DNA from: Myxococcus landrumus
GTDB taxonomy: Bacteria; Myxococcota; Myxococcia; Myxococcales; Myxococcaceae
Direction of reading: 5' to 3'
Assembly: GCF_017301635.1 (NCBI RefSeq)
Contig: NZ_CP071091.1
Span: 2,120,001 to 2,184,000, forward strand
Length of the DNA stretch: 64,000 nucleotides
Positions 8,310-17,354 of the stretch are shown here, in pieces. Position 1 is the stretch's first letter; every line of letters begins with the position of its first letter. Under the pieces are notes generated by a model. The model did not search any database. It was given only the letters and a program-made list of their open reading frames with translations, and had not been told where the DNA came from. The position numbers and the translations under genes are program-made.

Positions 8310-9493
8310 CTGCTGGAGATGTCCACCGAGTAGCCCAGCTCGAGCGTGGGCGCGGAGGCCGCCACCAGGTACTGGCGGAAGTGCAGCACCTTGCCCGGCA
8401 GCGACTCAGCCGCCGCCGTCGCCTCGACATCCTCGGACTCGAGCTGCTCCAGGCTGCCGCCCTCGCGGCGGTAGTTGAACACCGTGGGGAAGTGCGCACG
8501 GGCCCGCAGCTCGGCCACCGGCCACGAAACGCGAGGCAGCGCCAGCTTGAGCTTGCCGGAGAGATGGAACACGCCCAGCTCCTGCGTCAGCACCACCTCC
8601 AACGCGCCCTCCGTCTCACCCAGGCGTGGTGGAGCCACCTTGAGCTTCAACACCCCGGCCTCGACTCCTTCCACGGACACGGGGATGGCATTGAGCGTGA
8701 CGCGCTCCAGCGTGAGCCCCTCCGGCACCGAGAGCTCCAGCGACTGCTCGCGGTCCAGGCTCAAGTCATAGCGGACGCGCAGCGTGGCACGCCCCTCCAG
8801 GGTGGACACCCAGGACGCGGTGGCCTCCGAGATGCGCGGCTCCAACGGCGGACGGACCTGGGGCTTCGCCTCGCGAGCCACCGGAGCCAGCGCCCGCCAC
8901 CCCACGCGCAGCGCCCCTTGAGAGGGATACACGGTGTAGCCCTCGCGAGACGTGGCCAGCGACTCCGTCAGCGTGAAGACAGACGTGTCGGCCTCCAGCG
9001 CGAGCGGCACGGGTGAAGCGTGAGGACCGAAGCGAAGCTGCGCGCGCCGCTCCGGGCCCGAGACCTGGGAGCGAACGGTGAGCCCCACGTCGAAGACATG
9101 TCGCCCCGCCTTGCGCGTCAGCAGACACAGATAGCCATCCACCACGCCCACCATCGCGTCATCCAGGGTGGGCAGCGTCGTGGTGAACGTGTCCGAGTCG
9201 AGCTGAAGCAGCCGGACCTGCGTCCACCGCCCATCGGCGAGCACCTCCACCTGGAAGCCCGCCTCCACCTGGAGGGCATCGGCGGACAGGCGCCCCTTCA
9301 GCGTGCTCGTCACCACGGCATCGGTGGGCGGCGCGGGAGCAGGCGTCTCACGCCCCGCGTAGAGGGGGATGAGCTCGTCCAGCGGCACGGTGGCGGTGCC
9401 GGAGCGCGCCGGCTTGTTCGGGGGCGCGTCTTCGGTCGCCAGCGCCTTCGGAGCCAGCAGCAGGAATCCAACAACGAGGGAAAGGGTCCGCAT
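8297..9493 (-). CDS. Exported hypothetical beta-rich protein beside CreD-like gene
   Basis: 398 residues from ATG 9493, beginning MRTLSLVVGFLLLAPKALA, a cleavable signal peptide; the longer open frame upstream is Arg/Pro-rich and lies inside the neighbouring gene. The mature protein is strand-rich with repeated LRV/LEV patterns and no cysteines or catalytic motif that I recognise. It starts 7 bp after the CreD-like gene stop, so the two are cotranscribed and probably act together in the envelope. Its 3' end overlaps the histidine kinase gene by 13 bp, which could allow antisense interplay between the units. Confidence 0.8.
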   Translation of the reverse strand: MRTLSLVVGFLLLAPKALATEDAPPNKPARSGTATVPLDELIPLYAGRETPAPAPPTDAVVTSTLKGRLSADALQVEAGFQVEVLADGRWTQVRLLQLDSDTFTTTLPTLDDAMVGVVDGYLCLLTRKAGRHVFDVGLTVRSQVSGPERRAQLRFGPHASPVPLALEADTSVFTLTESLATSREGYTVYPSQGALRVGWRALAPVAREAKPQVRPPLEPRISEATASWVSTLEGRATLRVRYDLSLDREQSLELSVPEGLTLERVTLNAIPVSVEGVEAGVLKLKVAPPRLGETEGALEVVLTQELGVFHLSGKLKLALPRVSWPVAELRARAHFPTVFNYRREGGSLEQLESEDVEATAAAESLPGKVLHFRQYLVAASAPTLELGYSVDISSSYFR

Positions 9494-9500
9494 GAGGGGC

Positions 9501-10829
9501 TCAGCTCGCTTCCGGGGTGACAGGGTTGACGGTGGACACGGCGGGCGAGGGGGCCGCGCGCGGTGCCGCACTCGATTGAGACAAGTCGGAGAGGAAGGCC
9601 CGCACGCCAGCCCGCGTGGAGAGCACCATCAACCCGAGCAGGCCCGCGAGAATCTCCAGCGTGTAGATGAGGCCCGTGTAGCCCTCCAGGATGACCGCGC
9701 CCGTGGGCACCAGCAGCGTGGCGCCCCACAGGCCCGCCAGCACCGCGACACGCTCCTTGGGAAACAGCCACCGCGCATACGCCACCACGGCCGCGCCCAG
9801 CCCCAGCGCGCTGATGACATACGCCACATAGAAGTTCATGAACGCGGCCAGATACGCCAGCAGCACGAAGAAGAAGCCATACACGGCCGCCAGCAGATAG
9901 GACTCATGCAGGGCGAGCCGCCGCTTGTGCCTCAAGCCCAGCGCCGCCAGCAGCGCCACCAGCACCAGGAAGGGCACCCACGCGCGCTTGGCCATGCGCG
10001 ACACCATCGAATCGAACGTCTTCTCCGACGGGAGGATGACGCCCAGGTTGACGCCCGACTCGAGCGACTGGAAAGCCCAGTCCAGCGTGACGGCGTCGCT
10101 CCCTGTCTGCACGGACGACGCGGACAGCACTCCCGCCGGATAGTCGTAGTTGTCTCCCCCCTCCACGGCGAAGTGCAGGCGCACGTCGCGCGCGGAGAGC
10201 GCCGGGTCCAACCGGTAGAGGAAGGAGTCGAGGCCGCGCGCGCGATAGCGGATGACGAAGCGAGCCGTCGCCCCCTTCGCGATGCGCCCCGTCCACACCA
10301 GCCGGTTGCCGGACTCACCCAGGTCCAGGCTGGCCTCCTGTCCATCCACCAGGAACTGGAGCTCCGACAAGAGCACCTGGGACTTGTTCATCTCCATGGG
10401 GAAGATGAACGCCACGTCGATGTCGCGGCCCTCGCGGTTGACCACCGCGTACTCGGCGCCGAGGTTGAAGTCGAACCCCGAGAAGTAGCGCAGGCCGCGC
10501 TTGCGGTAGTTCATCTTCGCCAAGACCTCGACATGCTGACGGTCGAATGGCAGCGGCTTGAGCTCCGTGAAGATGGTGCCGCTGTGCACGTAGCGCAGCG
10601 AGGGCGCCGGCTGCACGACGGGCGCGCCCCACCGGTCCTCCACGCCCGCGGCCAGCTCCGAGTTCGCGAAGTCCGTCCGGTCCGCCACCTGGCCGGCAAT
10701 CACCGCCGTGGCGAAGACGACGATGAGCAGACCGCCAAAGACATGGTGGGCCACCAGCCACCCGAAGACGCGGCGGATGGGACCCTCGGACGTCCGGGAG
10801 GGACGTGGCACGGAGACCTGAGTGTTCAT
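9501..10829 (-). CDS. CreD-like inner-membrane protein
   Basis: 442 residues from ATG 10829 (MNTQVSVPRPSRTSEG) with GAGG just upstream; the frame extends to 10949 but that part is not protein-like. Topology: one N-terminal TM segment (VFGGLLIVVFATAVIAGQVA), a periplasmic domain of about 230 residues, then a C-terminal bundle of five or six TM helices including YLLAAVYGFFFVLLAYL and YVAYVISALGLGAAVVAYA. This layout and the AY-ISAL region resemble CreD, the membrane protein controlled by CreBC in enterobacteria. A CreBC-like pair next door supports the assignment. The substrate is unknown. Confidence 0.7.
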   Translation of the reverse strand: MNTQVSVPRPSRTSEGPIRRVFGWLVAHHVFGGLLIVVFATAVIAGQVADRTDFANSELAAGVEDRWGAPVVQPAPSLRYVHSGTIFTELKPLPFDRQHVEVLAKMNYRKRGLRYFSGFDFNLGAEYAVVNREGRDIDVAFIFPMEMNKSQVLLSELQFLVDGQEASLDLGESGNRLVWTGRIAKGATARFVIRYRARGLDSFLYRLDPALSARDVRLHFAVEGGDNYDYPAGVLSASSVQTGSDAVTLDWAFQSLESGVNLGVILPSEKTFDSMVSRMAKRAWVPFLVLVALLAALGLRHKRRLALHESYLLAAVYGFFFVLLAYLAAFMNFYVAYVISALGLGAAVVAYARWLFPKERVAVLAGLWGATLLVPTGAVILEGYTGLIYTLEILAGLLGLMVLSTRAGVRAFLSDLSQSSAAPRAAPSPAVSTVNPVTPEAS

Positions 10830-11029
10830 GGCCTCAGACTGCGCCCGCCCTGTGCACCCCGAATGGCTCGCTCGTGCACCTCCCGAGGAATGTTTGTGCG
10901 GATTTGGTGCAGACGCGGGTGGGGCTCGGAACACCCCATGTCTTCTCAAACCGACAAAGTTGACCCAGGCAATGGCTGCCGTCCTGGCTGTGACTTTCCG
11001 CCCACGAGCGCCACTGTTTCACCGAGCCG

Positions 11030-11743
11030 ATGCAAAGTTGTACGGCGCTCCAGAAACCGGCTCAAATCGAGCAAATGGAGAGAGTCGAGGAGATCTATCA
11101 AGGCTTCGTGGTGGAGCATCAGCTCGAGCGCGCGGGTCTCTTCGAGTTGCTCCGTGAACGCTTCGTCACGGTGAACACCGTGCTGTATCCGGGGTGTTTC
11201 GTGCACATCACCCCGTCGTTCTTCTTCCAGGACGTGGTCTACGTGGACCGCAATGACCTGGCGCAAGGCTTCTTCGCCAACCGGGACGGGGTGCTGCGCA
11301 AGATTGGCTCGCGGCAGAAGTATGAGCAGCGTCCGCAGGTGCGCTTCGTGTCGCAGGACTACACGCAGCCCATCCCCGTGCTCGACGAGAGCTTCGACCT
11401 GCTCCTGGCGCTGTATGCCGGCGGCATCTCGCGCACGTGCGGCAAGTACCTGAAGGTGGGCGGTCTCCTGGTGACGAATGACCACCATGGCGACGCGGCC
11501 GAGGCCGCCACCGAGGAGACCCTGGAGCTCATCGCCGTGGTGAACGAGGAGCAGGGAACCTTCACCTTCAGCGACCAGTCGCTGGACGCCTACCTGGTCC
11601 CCTCGAAGGCGGAGCAGGCATCCACCTCGGTGGAGCTGCCCAAGCGCACCGAGTGGACGCGCTCCGCCGACTACTACGTCTTCCGGAAGATGTTCGCGGA
11701 CCCGTCACTCCAGGAGCCCAGCCGCTTCACCCGTCCGCACTGA
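11030..11743 (+). CDS. Methyltransferase-like hypothetical protein
   Basis: 237 residues; an internal ATG at 11075 (MERVEEIYQGF) is an equally good start, and neither has a strong ribosome-binding site. The segment VLYPGCFVHITPSFFFQDVVYVDRND looks like strand 1, motif I and the acidic end of strand 2 of a Rossmann-like class I methyltransferase, with the usual glycine-rich loop reduced to PGCF. LLLALYAGGIS and YLKVGGLLVTNDHHGD fit motifs IV and post-IV. It may bind S-adenosylmethionine or be a degenerate paralogue. It converges with the cysteine-synthase-family gene. Confidence 0.65.
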   Translation: MQSCTALQKPAQIEQMERVEEIYQGFVVEHQLERAGLFELLRERFVTVNTVLYPGCFVHITPSFFFQDVVYVDRNDLAQGFFANRDGVLRKIGSRQKYEQRPQVRFVSQDYTQPIPVLDESFDLLLALYAGGISRTCGKYLKVGGLLVTNDHHGDAAEAATEETLELIAVVNEEQGTFTFSDQSLDAYLVPSKAEQASTSVELPKRTEWTRSADYYVFRKMFADPSLQEPSRFTRPH

Positions 11744-11779
11744 CGGGACACACGGCTGGGAGGCGGTACCTTTCGAGGC

Positions 11780-12784
11780 TCAGCGAGCGAAGCGGCCCGT
11801 GGGCAGCGGCTTCACCTGGAGCTGCTTGGTGGCGAGGAAGTCCGCGTTGAACACCTTGGAGGCGTAGCGGCTTCCGTGGTCGCAGAGGAAGGTGACGATG
11901 CGCAGGCCCCGGCCCACGTTCTGACGGGCCAGCTCGTAGGCCGCGCGCGCATTGAGCGCCGCGGAGGTGCCCACCACCAGCGCGTCCTCGCGAGCCAGGT
12001 GATAGAGCATGTCCAGCATCGCTCCATCGTCCACGCGCATGGCCTCGTCCACCCGGGCCGCCTTGAAGTTGGCCGTCAGGCGCATGATGCCGATGCCCTC
12101 GGTGATGGAGGAGCCCGTCGACTCCAGCTTGCCCTCTCGCACGAAGCTGTAGAGGCCCGAGCCCGGCGGGTCCACGAGCACGACGCGCAGCGAGGGGTTC
12201 TTCTCCTTGAGGAAGCGGCTGACGCCCGACATCGTCCCGCCGCTGCCGACGGAGGCGACGAGCACGTCCACCTTCCCCTCGCACTGCTCCCAGATTTCGG
12301 GCCCCGTCGTCTCGTAGTGGAAGTCGCCGTTGGCCGTGTTCTCGAACTGGTTCGCCCAGAACCAGCCGTGCTGCTCCGACAACGAGCGCGCCTGGTGGAA
12401 GAAGTGGCCGGGGTTGGCGAATGGCACGGGCGGCACCTTGCGGACCTCCACGCCCATGGCCTCCAGGTACTCGTACTTCTCGCGCGCCTGGTTGTCCGGC
12501 ATCGTCACCACGACGCGGTAGCCCCGCTCGCGGCCCAACAGGCCCAGGCCGATGCCCGTGTTGCCCGCGGTGCCCTCGACGATGGTGCCGCCCGGCGTGA
12601 GCAGCCCCTCCATCTCCGCGCGTCGAATCATCCCCTTGGCGGCGCGGTCCTTGATGCTCCCGCCAGGGTTCATGAACTCCGCCTTGCCCAGAATCTCGCA
12701 GCCGGTGAGGCGGCTGAGCGAGCTGATGCGAAGCAACGGCGTGTTGCCCACCGAGTCCCAGAGCGAGCCAATGCGTGGCGCCAT
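11780..12784 (-). CDS. Cysteine synthase family PLP enzyme
   Basis: 334 residues from ATG 12784 (MAPRIGSLWDSVGNTPLL); the frame extends upstream but only as a shadow of the permease gene. It shows fold-type II PLP hallmarks: NPGGSIKDRAA (PLP-binding Lys), EGTAGNTGIGLG (substrate loop), and SVGSGGTMSGVSRFLKE (phosphate-binding glycine loop). CysK and the catalytic core of cystathionine beta-synthase share these. No CBS regulatory domain is present. Expected chemistry is beta-replacement on O-acetylserine, or on serine if it is a CBS. It is separated by 77 bp, holding a hairpin, from the upstream exporter operon on the same strand. Confidence 0.87.
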   Translation of the reverse strand: MAPRIGSLWDSVGNTPLLRISSLSRLTGCEILGKAEFMNPGGSIKDRAAKGMIRRAEMEGLLTPGGTIVEGTAGNTGIGLGLLGRERGYRVVVTMPDNQAREKYEYLEAMGVEVRKVPPVPFANPGHFFHQARSLSEQHGWFWANQFENTANGDFHYETTGPEIWEQCEGKVDVLVASVGSGGTMSGVSRFLKEKNPSLRVVLVDPPGSGLYSFVREGKLESTGSSITEGIGIMRLTANFKAARVDEAMRVDDGAMLDMLYHLAREDALVVGTSAALNARAAYELARQNVGRGLRIVTFLCDHGSRYASKVFNADFLATKQLQVKPLPTGRFAR

Positions 12785-12810
12785 GTGTATCCGTCCCTCG
12801 TCGCGTGCGC

Positions 12811-12839
12811 CCCCTCCCCTAATGGAGTCCGGGGAGGGA
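12811..12839. terminator. Intergenic GC hairpin between exporter operon and cysteine synthase
   Basis: CCCTCCCC (12812-12819) pairs with GGGGAGGG (12831-12838) around an 11-base loop. There is no T-tract, so this may be an attenuator, an mRNA 3' stabiliser or chance. Confidence 0.35.
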
Positions 12840-12861
12840 GGCAACCTGGGTCCGGATGGAA

Positions 12862-14094
12862 CTACTCGTTGCGCATCGCCTCGACGGGGTCGAGCTTCGA
12901 CGCGCGCGCCGCCGGGTAGATGCCGAACAGCAGCCCCACCCCGCAGCTCATCGACAGCGCCAGGCCCACCGCCCAGGGCGGCACGGACATGGGGAACCCC
13001 ACCATCCAGTCCCCCAGGAACACCAGGCCGAAGCCCAGGCCCACGCCCAGCGCGCCGCCCAGGAGCGCCAGCAGCACGGCCTCCGTGGCGAACTGCCCCA
13101 GGATGCGCCGCCGCTTGGCCCCCAGCGCCTTGCGCACGCCAATCTCGCGGGTCCGCTCCATCACCGACACCAGCATGATGTTGAGAATGCCGATGCCGCC
13201 CACCACGAGCGACAGCAGGCACACACCGATGCCCGCGATGGTGATGACCTGCGAGAGCTGGTTGAAGGACGCCGTCACCGACTCGTTGGTGTGGATTTCG
13301 AAGTCGTTGGGCTCGTTCTGCTCGACGCCGCGGTGCCTGCGCATCAGCATGGTCACCTCATCCTGGGCCTTGCGGAACAGGGACGGGTCCTTCGCCTGGA
13401 TGTCGATGTCCAGCGAGCGCTGCTTGCCGTAGAGCTGCTGGAACACGCGCAGCGGGATGATGGCCTGGTTGTCCATGCTCACCATGCCCAGGAAGCTGCC
13501 GCGCCGCTGGAGCACGCCAATCACCCGGAACGGCCGGCCCTTCAGCCGCACCTCGAAGCCCACCGGGTCCATGCCGGGAAACAGCGCGTCCGCGACGTCC
13601 ACGCCCAGGAGCACGACGTGGCGGCCGTCCAGCCCCTCCACCTCGTTGAAGAAGCGGCCGGACTGCACCGACACGCCGCTGGTGATGGGGTACTTCGTGG
13701 ACGCGCCGATGATGCGCACCGACGGACGCGTCTCCGCGCTCGCCGAGCCCACCTTCTGCCCGCCCTGGTCGTCCATCGGCGACACCACGCCCACCGACGG
13801 GCAGAACTCCTCGATGGCGCGCACGTCCTCCATGCCGAAGTCCTGGCGCTTGGCGAACTTCGCCCAGTTGAAGCGCCCGAACCCACCCGAGGGCCACTTG
13901 GTGAGCTGGAAGGTGTGCGCCCCCAGCTGCCCCAGGTCCCGGTTGACCTTCGTCCGAAGGCCCTCGATGAGCCCCATCATCGTGATGACGGTGGCCACGC
14001 CAATCACGATGCCCAACAGCGTCAGGAGGGAGCGCAGCGGGTTGCCCAGGAACGTGCCGAGCGCCAGCCGCAGATTGTCCAGGAAGGCTCGCAT
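12862..14094 (-). CDS. MacB-type ABC transporter permease (distal)
   Basis: 410 residues. An N-terminal TM helix (LRSLLTLLGIVIGVATVITMM) and a MacB periplasmic core domain of about 230 residues are followed by an FtsX domain of three TM helices. The signature is [39 protein letters not shown]. It ends EAMRNE, as this family does. It lies 4 bp after the other permease gene. The two permeases are clearly diverged, so they probably form a heterodimer with the single ATPase encoded upstream, unlike the E. coli MacB homodimer in which the ATPase is fused. Confidence 0.9.
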   Translation of the reverse strand: MRAFLDNLRLALGTFLGNPLRSLLTLLGIVIGVATVITMMGLIEGLRTKVNRDLGQLGAHTFQLTKWPSGGFGRFNWAKFAKRQDFGMEDVRAIEEFCPSVGVVSPMDDQGGQKVGSASAETRPSVRIIGASTKYPITSGVSVQSGRFFNEVEGLDGRHVVLLGVDVADALFPGMDPVGFEVRLKGRPFRVIGVLQRRGSFLGMVSMDNQAIIPLRVFQQLYGKQRSLDIDIQAKDPSLFRKAQDEVTMLMRRHRGVEQNEPNDFEIHTNESVTASFNQLSQVITIAGIGVCLLSLVVGGIGILNIMLVSVMERTREIGVRKALGAKRRRILGQFATEAVLLALLGGALGVGLGFGLVFLGDWMVGFPMSVPPWAVGLALSMSCGVGLLFGIYPAARASKLDPVEAMRNE

Positions 14095-14098
14095 CGGC

Positions 14099-15337
14099 TC
14101 ACTCGTACCGGAGGGCTTCGACCGGGTCCAGGTTCGCCGCGCGCGCCGCCGGCCAGATGCCGAACAGCAGCCCCACCATGGCCGCGAAGAACACCCCGCC
14201 CAGGATGGTGGTCGCCTGCACGTCCGCCGCCAGGGGTGTGATGAGGGACACCACCTTGGCCGTGCCCAACCCCACTGTCGTCCCGAGCAAGCCGCCCACC
14301 GCGGACACGCTGGCCGCCTCCATCAGGAACTGGATGACGATGGTGCGTTTGCGCGCACCCAACGCACGCCGGACCCCAATCTCCCGCGTCCGCTCGCGCA
14401 CCGACACCAGCATGATGTTCATGATGCCGATGCCGCCCACCAACAAGGTGATGAGGCCCACGCCCACCGCCACGCCATAGAGGGCGCCCGTGAGCTGTGC
14501 GTAGGTCTGCGCCATCATCGATGGCTTGTTGATGTTGAAGTCGTCCGGCTCTCCCGGGTCCGTCCCACGCAGGCGCCGCAGGATGCCGACGAGCTGGTCC
14601 TCCGCCTCACGTATCTGGGATGCATCCGCCACCGCCATGGCGATTTCGAACGGACGTCCCTTGCCGAAGCTGGCGTAGAACGTCTTGAAGGGGATGAGCA
14701 CGAGCAGGTCCATGCTCTCGTTGACCATCTTCCCCTTGCGACTGAGCGTGCCCACCACCTGGAAGGAGCGGTTGTCCACGCGCACGGTCCGCCCCAGCGG
14801 GCTGATGCCCGGGAAGAGCCGGTCCGCCACGTCGGCACCAATGACCGCCACGGGCCGCGTCACCTCCTCGTCCGCCTCCGTGAGGAAGCGGCCCGAGGTG
14901 ATGTCGTAGCCCGAGATGGTCAGGTACTCGTGGTTCACCCCCTGGATGCGCACGGTCGACACCTGCTCGCCGCCGTACGACACGTCCGACATCCGCGACA
15001 CCGAAGGCGACATCGCGGTGATGAAGGGCGCCATGGCCCGCAGGCGGGGCAGTTGCTCCAGGGTGAAGTTCTTCCGGTTGCGGTACTTCCACCAGTCGCC
15101 CTTGATGATCCACGGGAACTTGGACACGTAGAGCGTGTTGGCGCCGAACGTGGACAGCTGCCGGTGGAAGGACGTGTTGAGCCCCTGGATGATGCCGATG
15201 ATGGCCAGCAGCGTGGCCACCCCGATTCCAATGCCCAGCGTGGTCAGCACCGTGCGCAGGCGGTTGGCGCGCAGCGAGAACACGGCGATGCGCGCCCCCT
15301 CCAGGACATCCACCCGAAGTCCTGTCCGTGACTTCAT
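14099..15337 (-). CDS. MacB-type ABC transporter permease (proximal)
   Basis: 412 residues. It has the same architecture as its neighbour: one N-terminal TM helix ([21 protein letters not shown]), MacB_PCD periplasmic domain, and C-terminal FtsX module with [36 protein letters not shown]. The ATG overlaps the ATPase stop in an ATGA junction, showing translational coupling. Proteins of this family transmit ATPase motion to a periplasmic adaptor and TolC rather than threading substrate through the inner membrane. The substrate is unknown; peptides, lipids or antibiotics are usual. Confidence 0.9.
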   Translation of the reverse strand: MKSRTGLRVDVLEGARIAVFSLRANRLRTVLTTLGIGIGVATLLAIIGIIQGLNTSFHRQLSTFGANTLYVSKFPWIIKGDWWKYRNRKNFTLEQLPRLRAMAPFITAMSPSVSRMSDVSYGGEQVSTVRIQGVNHEYLTISGYDITSGRFLTEADEEVTRPVAVIGADVADRLFPGISPLGRTVRVDNRSFQVVGTLSRKGKMVNESMDLLVLIPFKTFYASFGKGRPFEIAMAVADASQIREAEDQLVGILRRLRGTDPGEPDDFNINKPSMMAQTYAQLTGALYGVAVGVGLITLLVGGIGIMNIMLVSVRERTREIGVRRALGARKRTIVIQFLMEAASVSAVGGLLGTTVGLGTAKVVSLITPLAADVQATTILGGVFFAAMVGLLFGIWPAARAANLDPVEALRYE

Positions 15338-16089
15338 GCGCCCCCCGCCGCCAACGCAGCGGCGTTGCCGAGTGCCACCTCACGCCCCGGACCGTCGGCG
15401 ACAATCTCACCGTCGCTCAACCGGATGGCCCGAGGGCAGCGCGCCGCCAGCTTGGGCTCGTGCGTGACGAGCACCAGCGTGTGACCCGCCTGGTGGAGCT
15501 GCTCGAAGAGCCGGACAATCTCCTCGCCCGTGGCCGAGTCCAGGTTGCCCGTGGGCTCGTCCGCCAGGAGCATGGACGGCTCCGACACCAGCGCGCGGGC
15601 AATGGCCACGCGCTGGCGCTGACCACCGGACAGCTCATTGGGCCGGTGATGCATGCGGTGCGTGAGCTGGACCTTGTCCAGCGCCGCCTTCGCCTTCGCC
15701 CGCCGCTCCTTCGCGGGCATGCCCCGGTACACCAGGGGCAGCTCCACGTTGGCCAGCGCCGTCTCCTTCGGCAGCAGTTGGAACGTCTGGAAGATGAAGC
15801 CAATCTCCACGTTGCGGATGACGGCCAGTTCGTCGTCGCTCATGCGCGACACGTCCTTGCCGTTGAGCATGTAGCGGCCGCTGGTGGGCGTATCCAGGCA
15901 GCCCAGCACGTTCATCATCGTGCTCTTGCCAGAGCCGGACTGGCCGATGATGGCCACCCACTCTCCCCGGCTGATGCCGAAGCTGACACCGCGCAGCGCA
16001 CGCACTTCCTCTCCACCGACATGGAATACGCGGGTGATTTCGTCCACCTGGATGAGCCGGCCCGCGCCGGCGCCGCTGCCGTCACTCAC
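15334..16089 (-). CDS. MacB/LolD-type ABC transporter ATP-binding protein
   Basis: 251 residues from a GTG start overlapping the adaptor stop (GTGA). It has Walker [11 protein letters not shown]-loop [15 protein letters not shown], signature [15 protein letters not shown], Walker [14 protein letters not shown], and the H-loop in LVTHEP. All ATPase motifs are intact. The [11 protein letters not shown] form is typical of the MacB/LolD/FtsE subgroup that partners FtsX-fold permeases. It energises the two permeases encoded immediately downstream. Confidence 0.93.
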   Translation of the reverse strand: MSDGSGAGAGRLIQVDEITRVFHVGGEEVRALRGVSFGISRGEWVAIIGQSGSGKSTMMNVLGCLDTPTSGRYMLNGKDVSRMSDDELAVIRNVEIGFIFQTFQLLPKETALANVELPLVYRGMPAKERRAKAKAALDKVQLTHRMHHRPNELSGGQRQRVAIARALVSEPSMLLADEPTGNLDSATGEEIVRLFEQLHQAGHTLVLVTHEPKLAARCPRAIRLSDGEIVADGPGREVALGNAAALAAGGA

Positions 16090-17354
16090 GACTTCCGCCC
16101 GCCCTTCGACGCGCCCGGACCCTCGCCCTGCTGAGGCTCCTGCACGTTGTCACCGTGGTTGAGTTCCTTCGACAGCGTGCGGTAGGGGCCTTCCACCACG
16201 CGGTCCCCATCGGCCAGCCCGGAGAGAATCTCCAGCTCCGTGTCGGAGGCGATGCCCGTCTGGACCCGCCGCACCTGCGCCTTGTTCTCGGCGTCCACCA
16301 CGAAGACCACCTTGGCGAGCGTCTCCGTGCGCTTGGCCTTGAGCGTCGCGCCCTCCACCGGCTCCTTGTAATCGGGCAGCGTGCGCTCCGCACGGACCGT
16401 CACCGCCTGGATGGGGACCAGGACGACGTCGCCGCGCGTCTCCGCGGAGATGCGAGCCTCCGCGCTCATGCCCGGCAGCACGCCCGGCGGCCGCATGTCC
16501 AGCGCCACCGTGACGGGGAAGCTGGTCACCTCCGCCTCCGTCCCCGCGTTCTTGATGAGCGCCTTCTGGGCAATCTCCACCACCGAGCCCTGGAACGTCT
16601 GGCCCTCGAGCGCGTCCAGCGTCACGTCCGCGGGCTGGCCCGGCTTGAGGTGGACCACCTCGTGCTCACCCACCTCGAACTTCACCTCCATGGCGGAGAG
16701 CGCGGCGATGGTCATCACCACGTCCTCGGCCAGCTCCGAGCCACGCACGCGCTCACCCACCTCGCGCGACAGCTCGATGACGTTGCCGTCGATGGGCGAC
16801 AGGAGCGTCGTCTTGGACAGGTCCGTCTGCTGCTGCTCCACGACGGCCACGGTGCGCGCCAGCAACTGACGCGAGGAGGCCAGCCGCGCCTCCGCCGAGT
16901 TCTTCGAGGCCTTCGCGATGTCCACCTCGGACGCGGACGCGAGCCCCTTGGCCGCCAGCCCCTCCACCCGCGCCAGCTCCTGCGTGGTGCGGTTGACCTC
17001 CACCTCCGCCACCTGGGCGTCGGCACGCGCGGCGTTCTGCGACGCCACCGCCTGCTTCAGCGAGGCCTCGTAGATGCGCTTGTCGATGCGACCCAGCACC
17101 TGCCCCTTCTTCACCGGGTCGCCGTCCTTGACGAGCAGCTCCACCAGGTCTCCGGAGAGGCTGGAGGAGATCTTCACCGTCGTCGCCGCCTGCACCTTGC
17201 CCGCACCGGTGATGGTGCGGGTGATGGAGCCCTTGCGTGCCTTGGAGATCTGCACCTCCTGCGACGGAGGAGGACGCTCCTTCAGCCCCCCGACCGTGAT
17301 GGCCGCAGCACCGAGGAACAACGCACCCGCGATCGCACCCTTCCACCACTTCAT
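16086..17354 (-). CDS. MacA-like periplasmic adaptor
   Basis: 422 residues. A single N-terminal TM anchor ([20 protein letters not shown]) is followed by a barrel-sandwich hybrid split into two halves ([21 protein letters not shown] and [20 protein letters not shown]). A long helical hairpin rich in Ala/Glu (about 90-170) docks on TolC, and a beta-barrel with [19 protein letters not shown] and a membrane-proximal domain complete it. It is encoded between TolC and the ATPase with ATGA overlaps on both sides. It bridges the permeases to the outer-membrane channel. Confidence 0.92.
   Translation of the reverse strand: MKWWKGAIAGALFLGAAAITVGGLKERPPPSQEVQISKARKGSITRTITGAGKVQAATTVKISSSLSGDLVELLVKDGDPVKKGQVLGRIDKRIYEASLKQAVASQNAARADAQVAEVEVNRTTQELARVEGLAAKGLASASEVDIAKASKNSAEARLASSRQLLARTVAVVEQQQTDLSKTTLLSPIDGNVIELSREVGERVRGSELAEDVVMTIAALSAMEVKFEVGEHEVVHLKPGQPADVTLDALEGQTFQGSVVEIAQKALIKNAGTEAEVTSFPVTVALDMRPPGVLPGMSAEARISAETRGDVVLVPIQAVTVRAERTLPDYKEPVEGATLKAKRTETLAKVVFVVDAENKAQVRRVQTGIASDTELEILSGLADGDRVVEGPYRTLSKELNHGDNVQEPQQGEGPGASKGGRKS

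Noticed and set aside
13457..15331. 624-codon plus-strand frame over the permease genes
   Set aside because: Antisense of two MacB-type permeases with clear FtsX motifs; the plus frame is His/Arg-rich.
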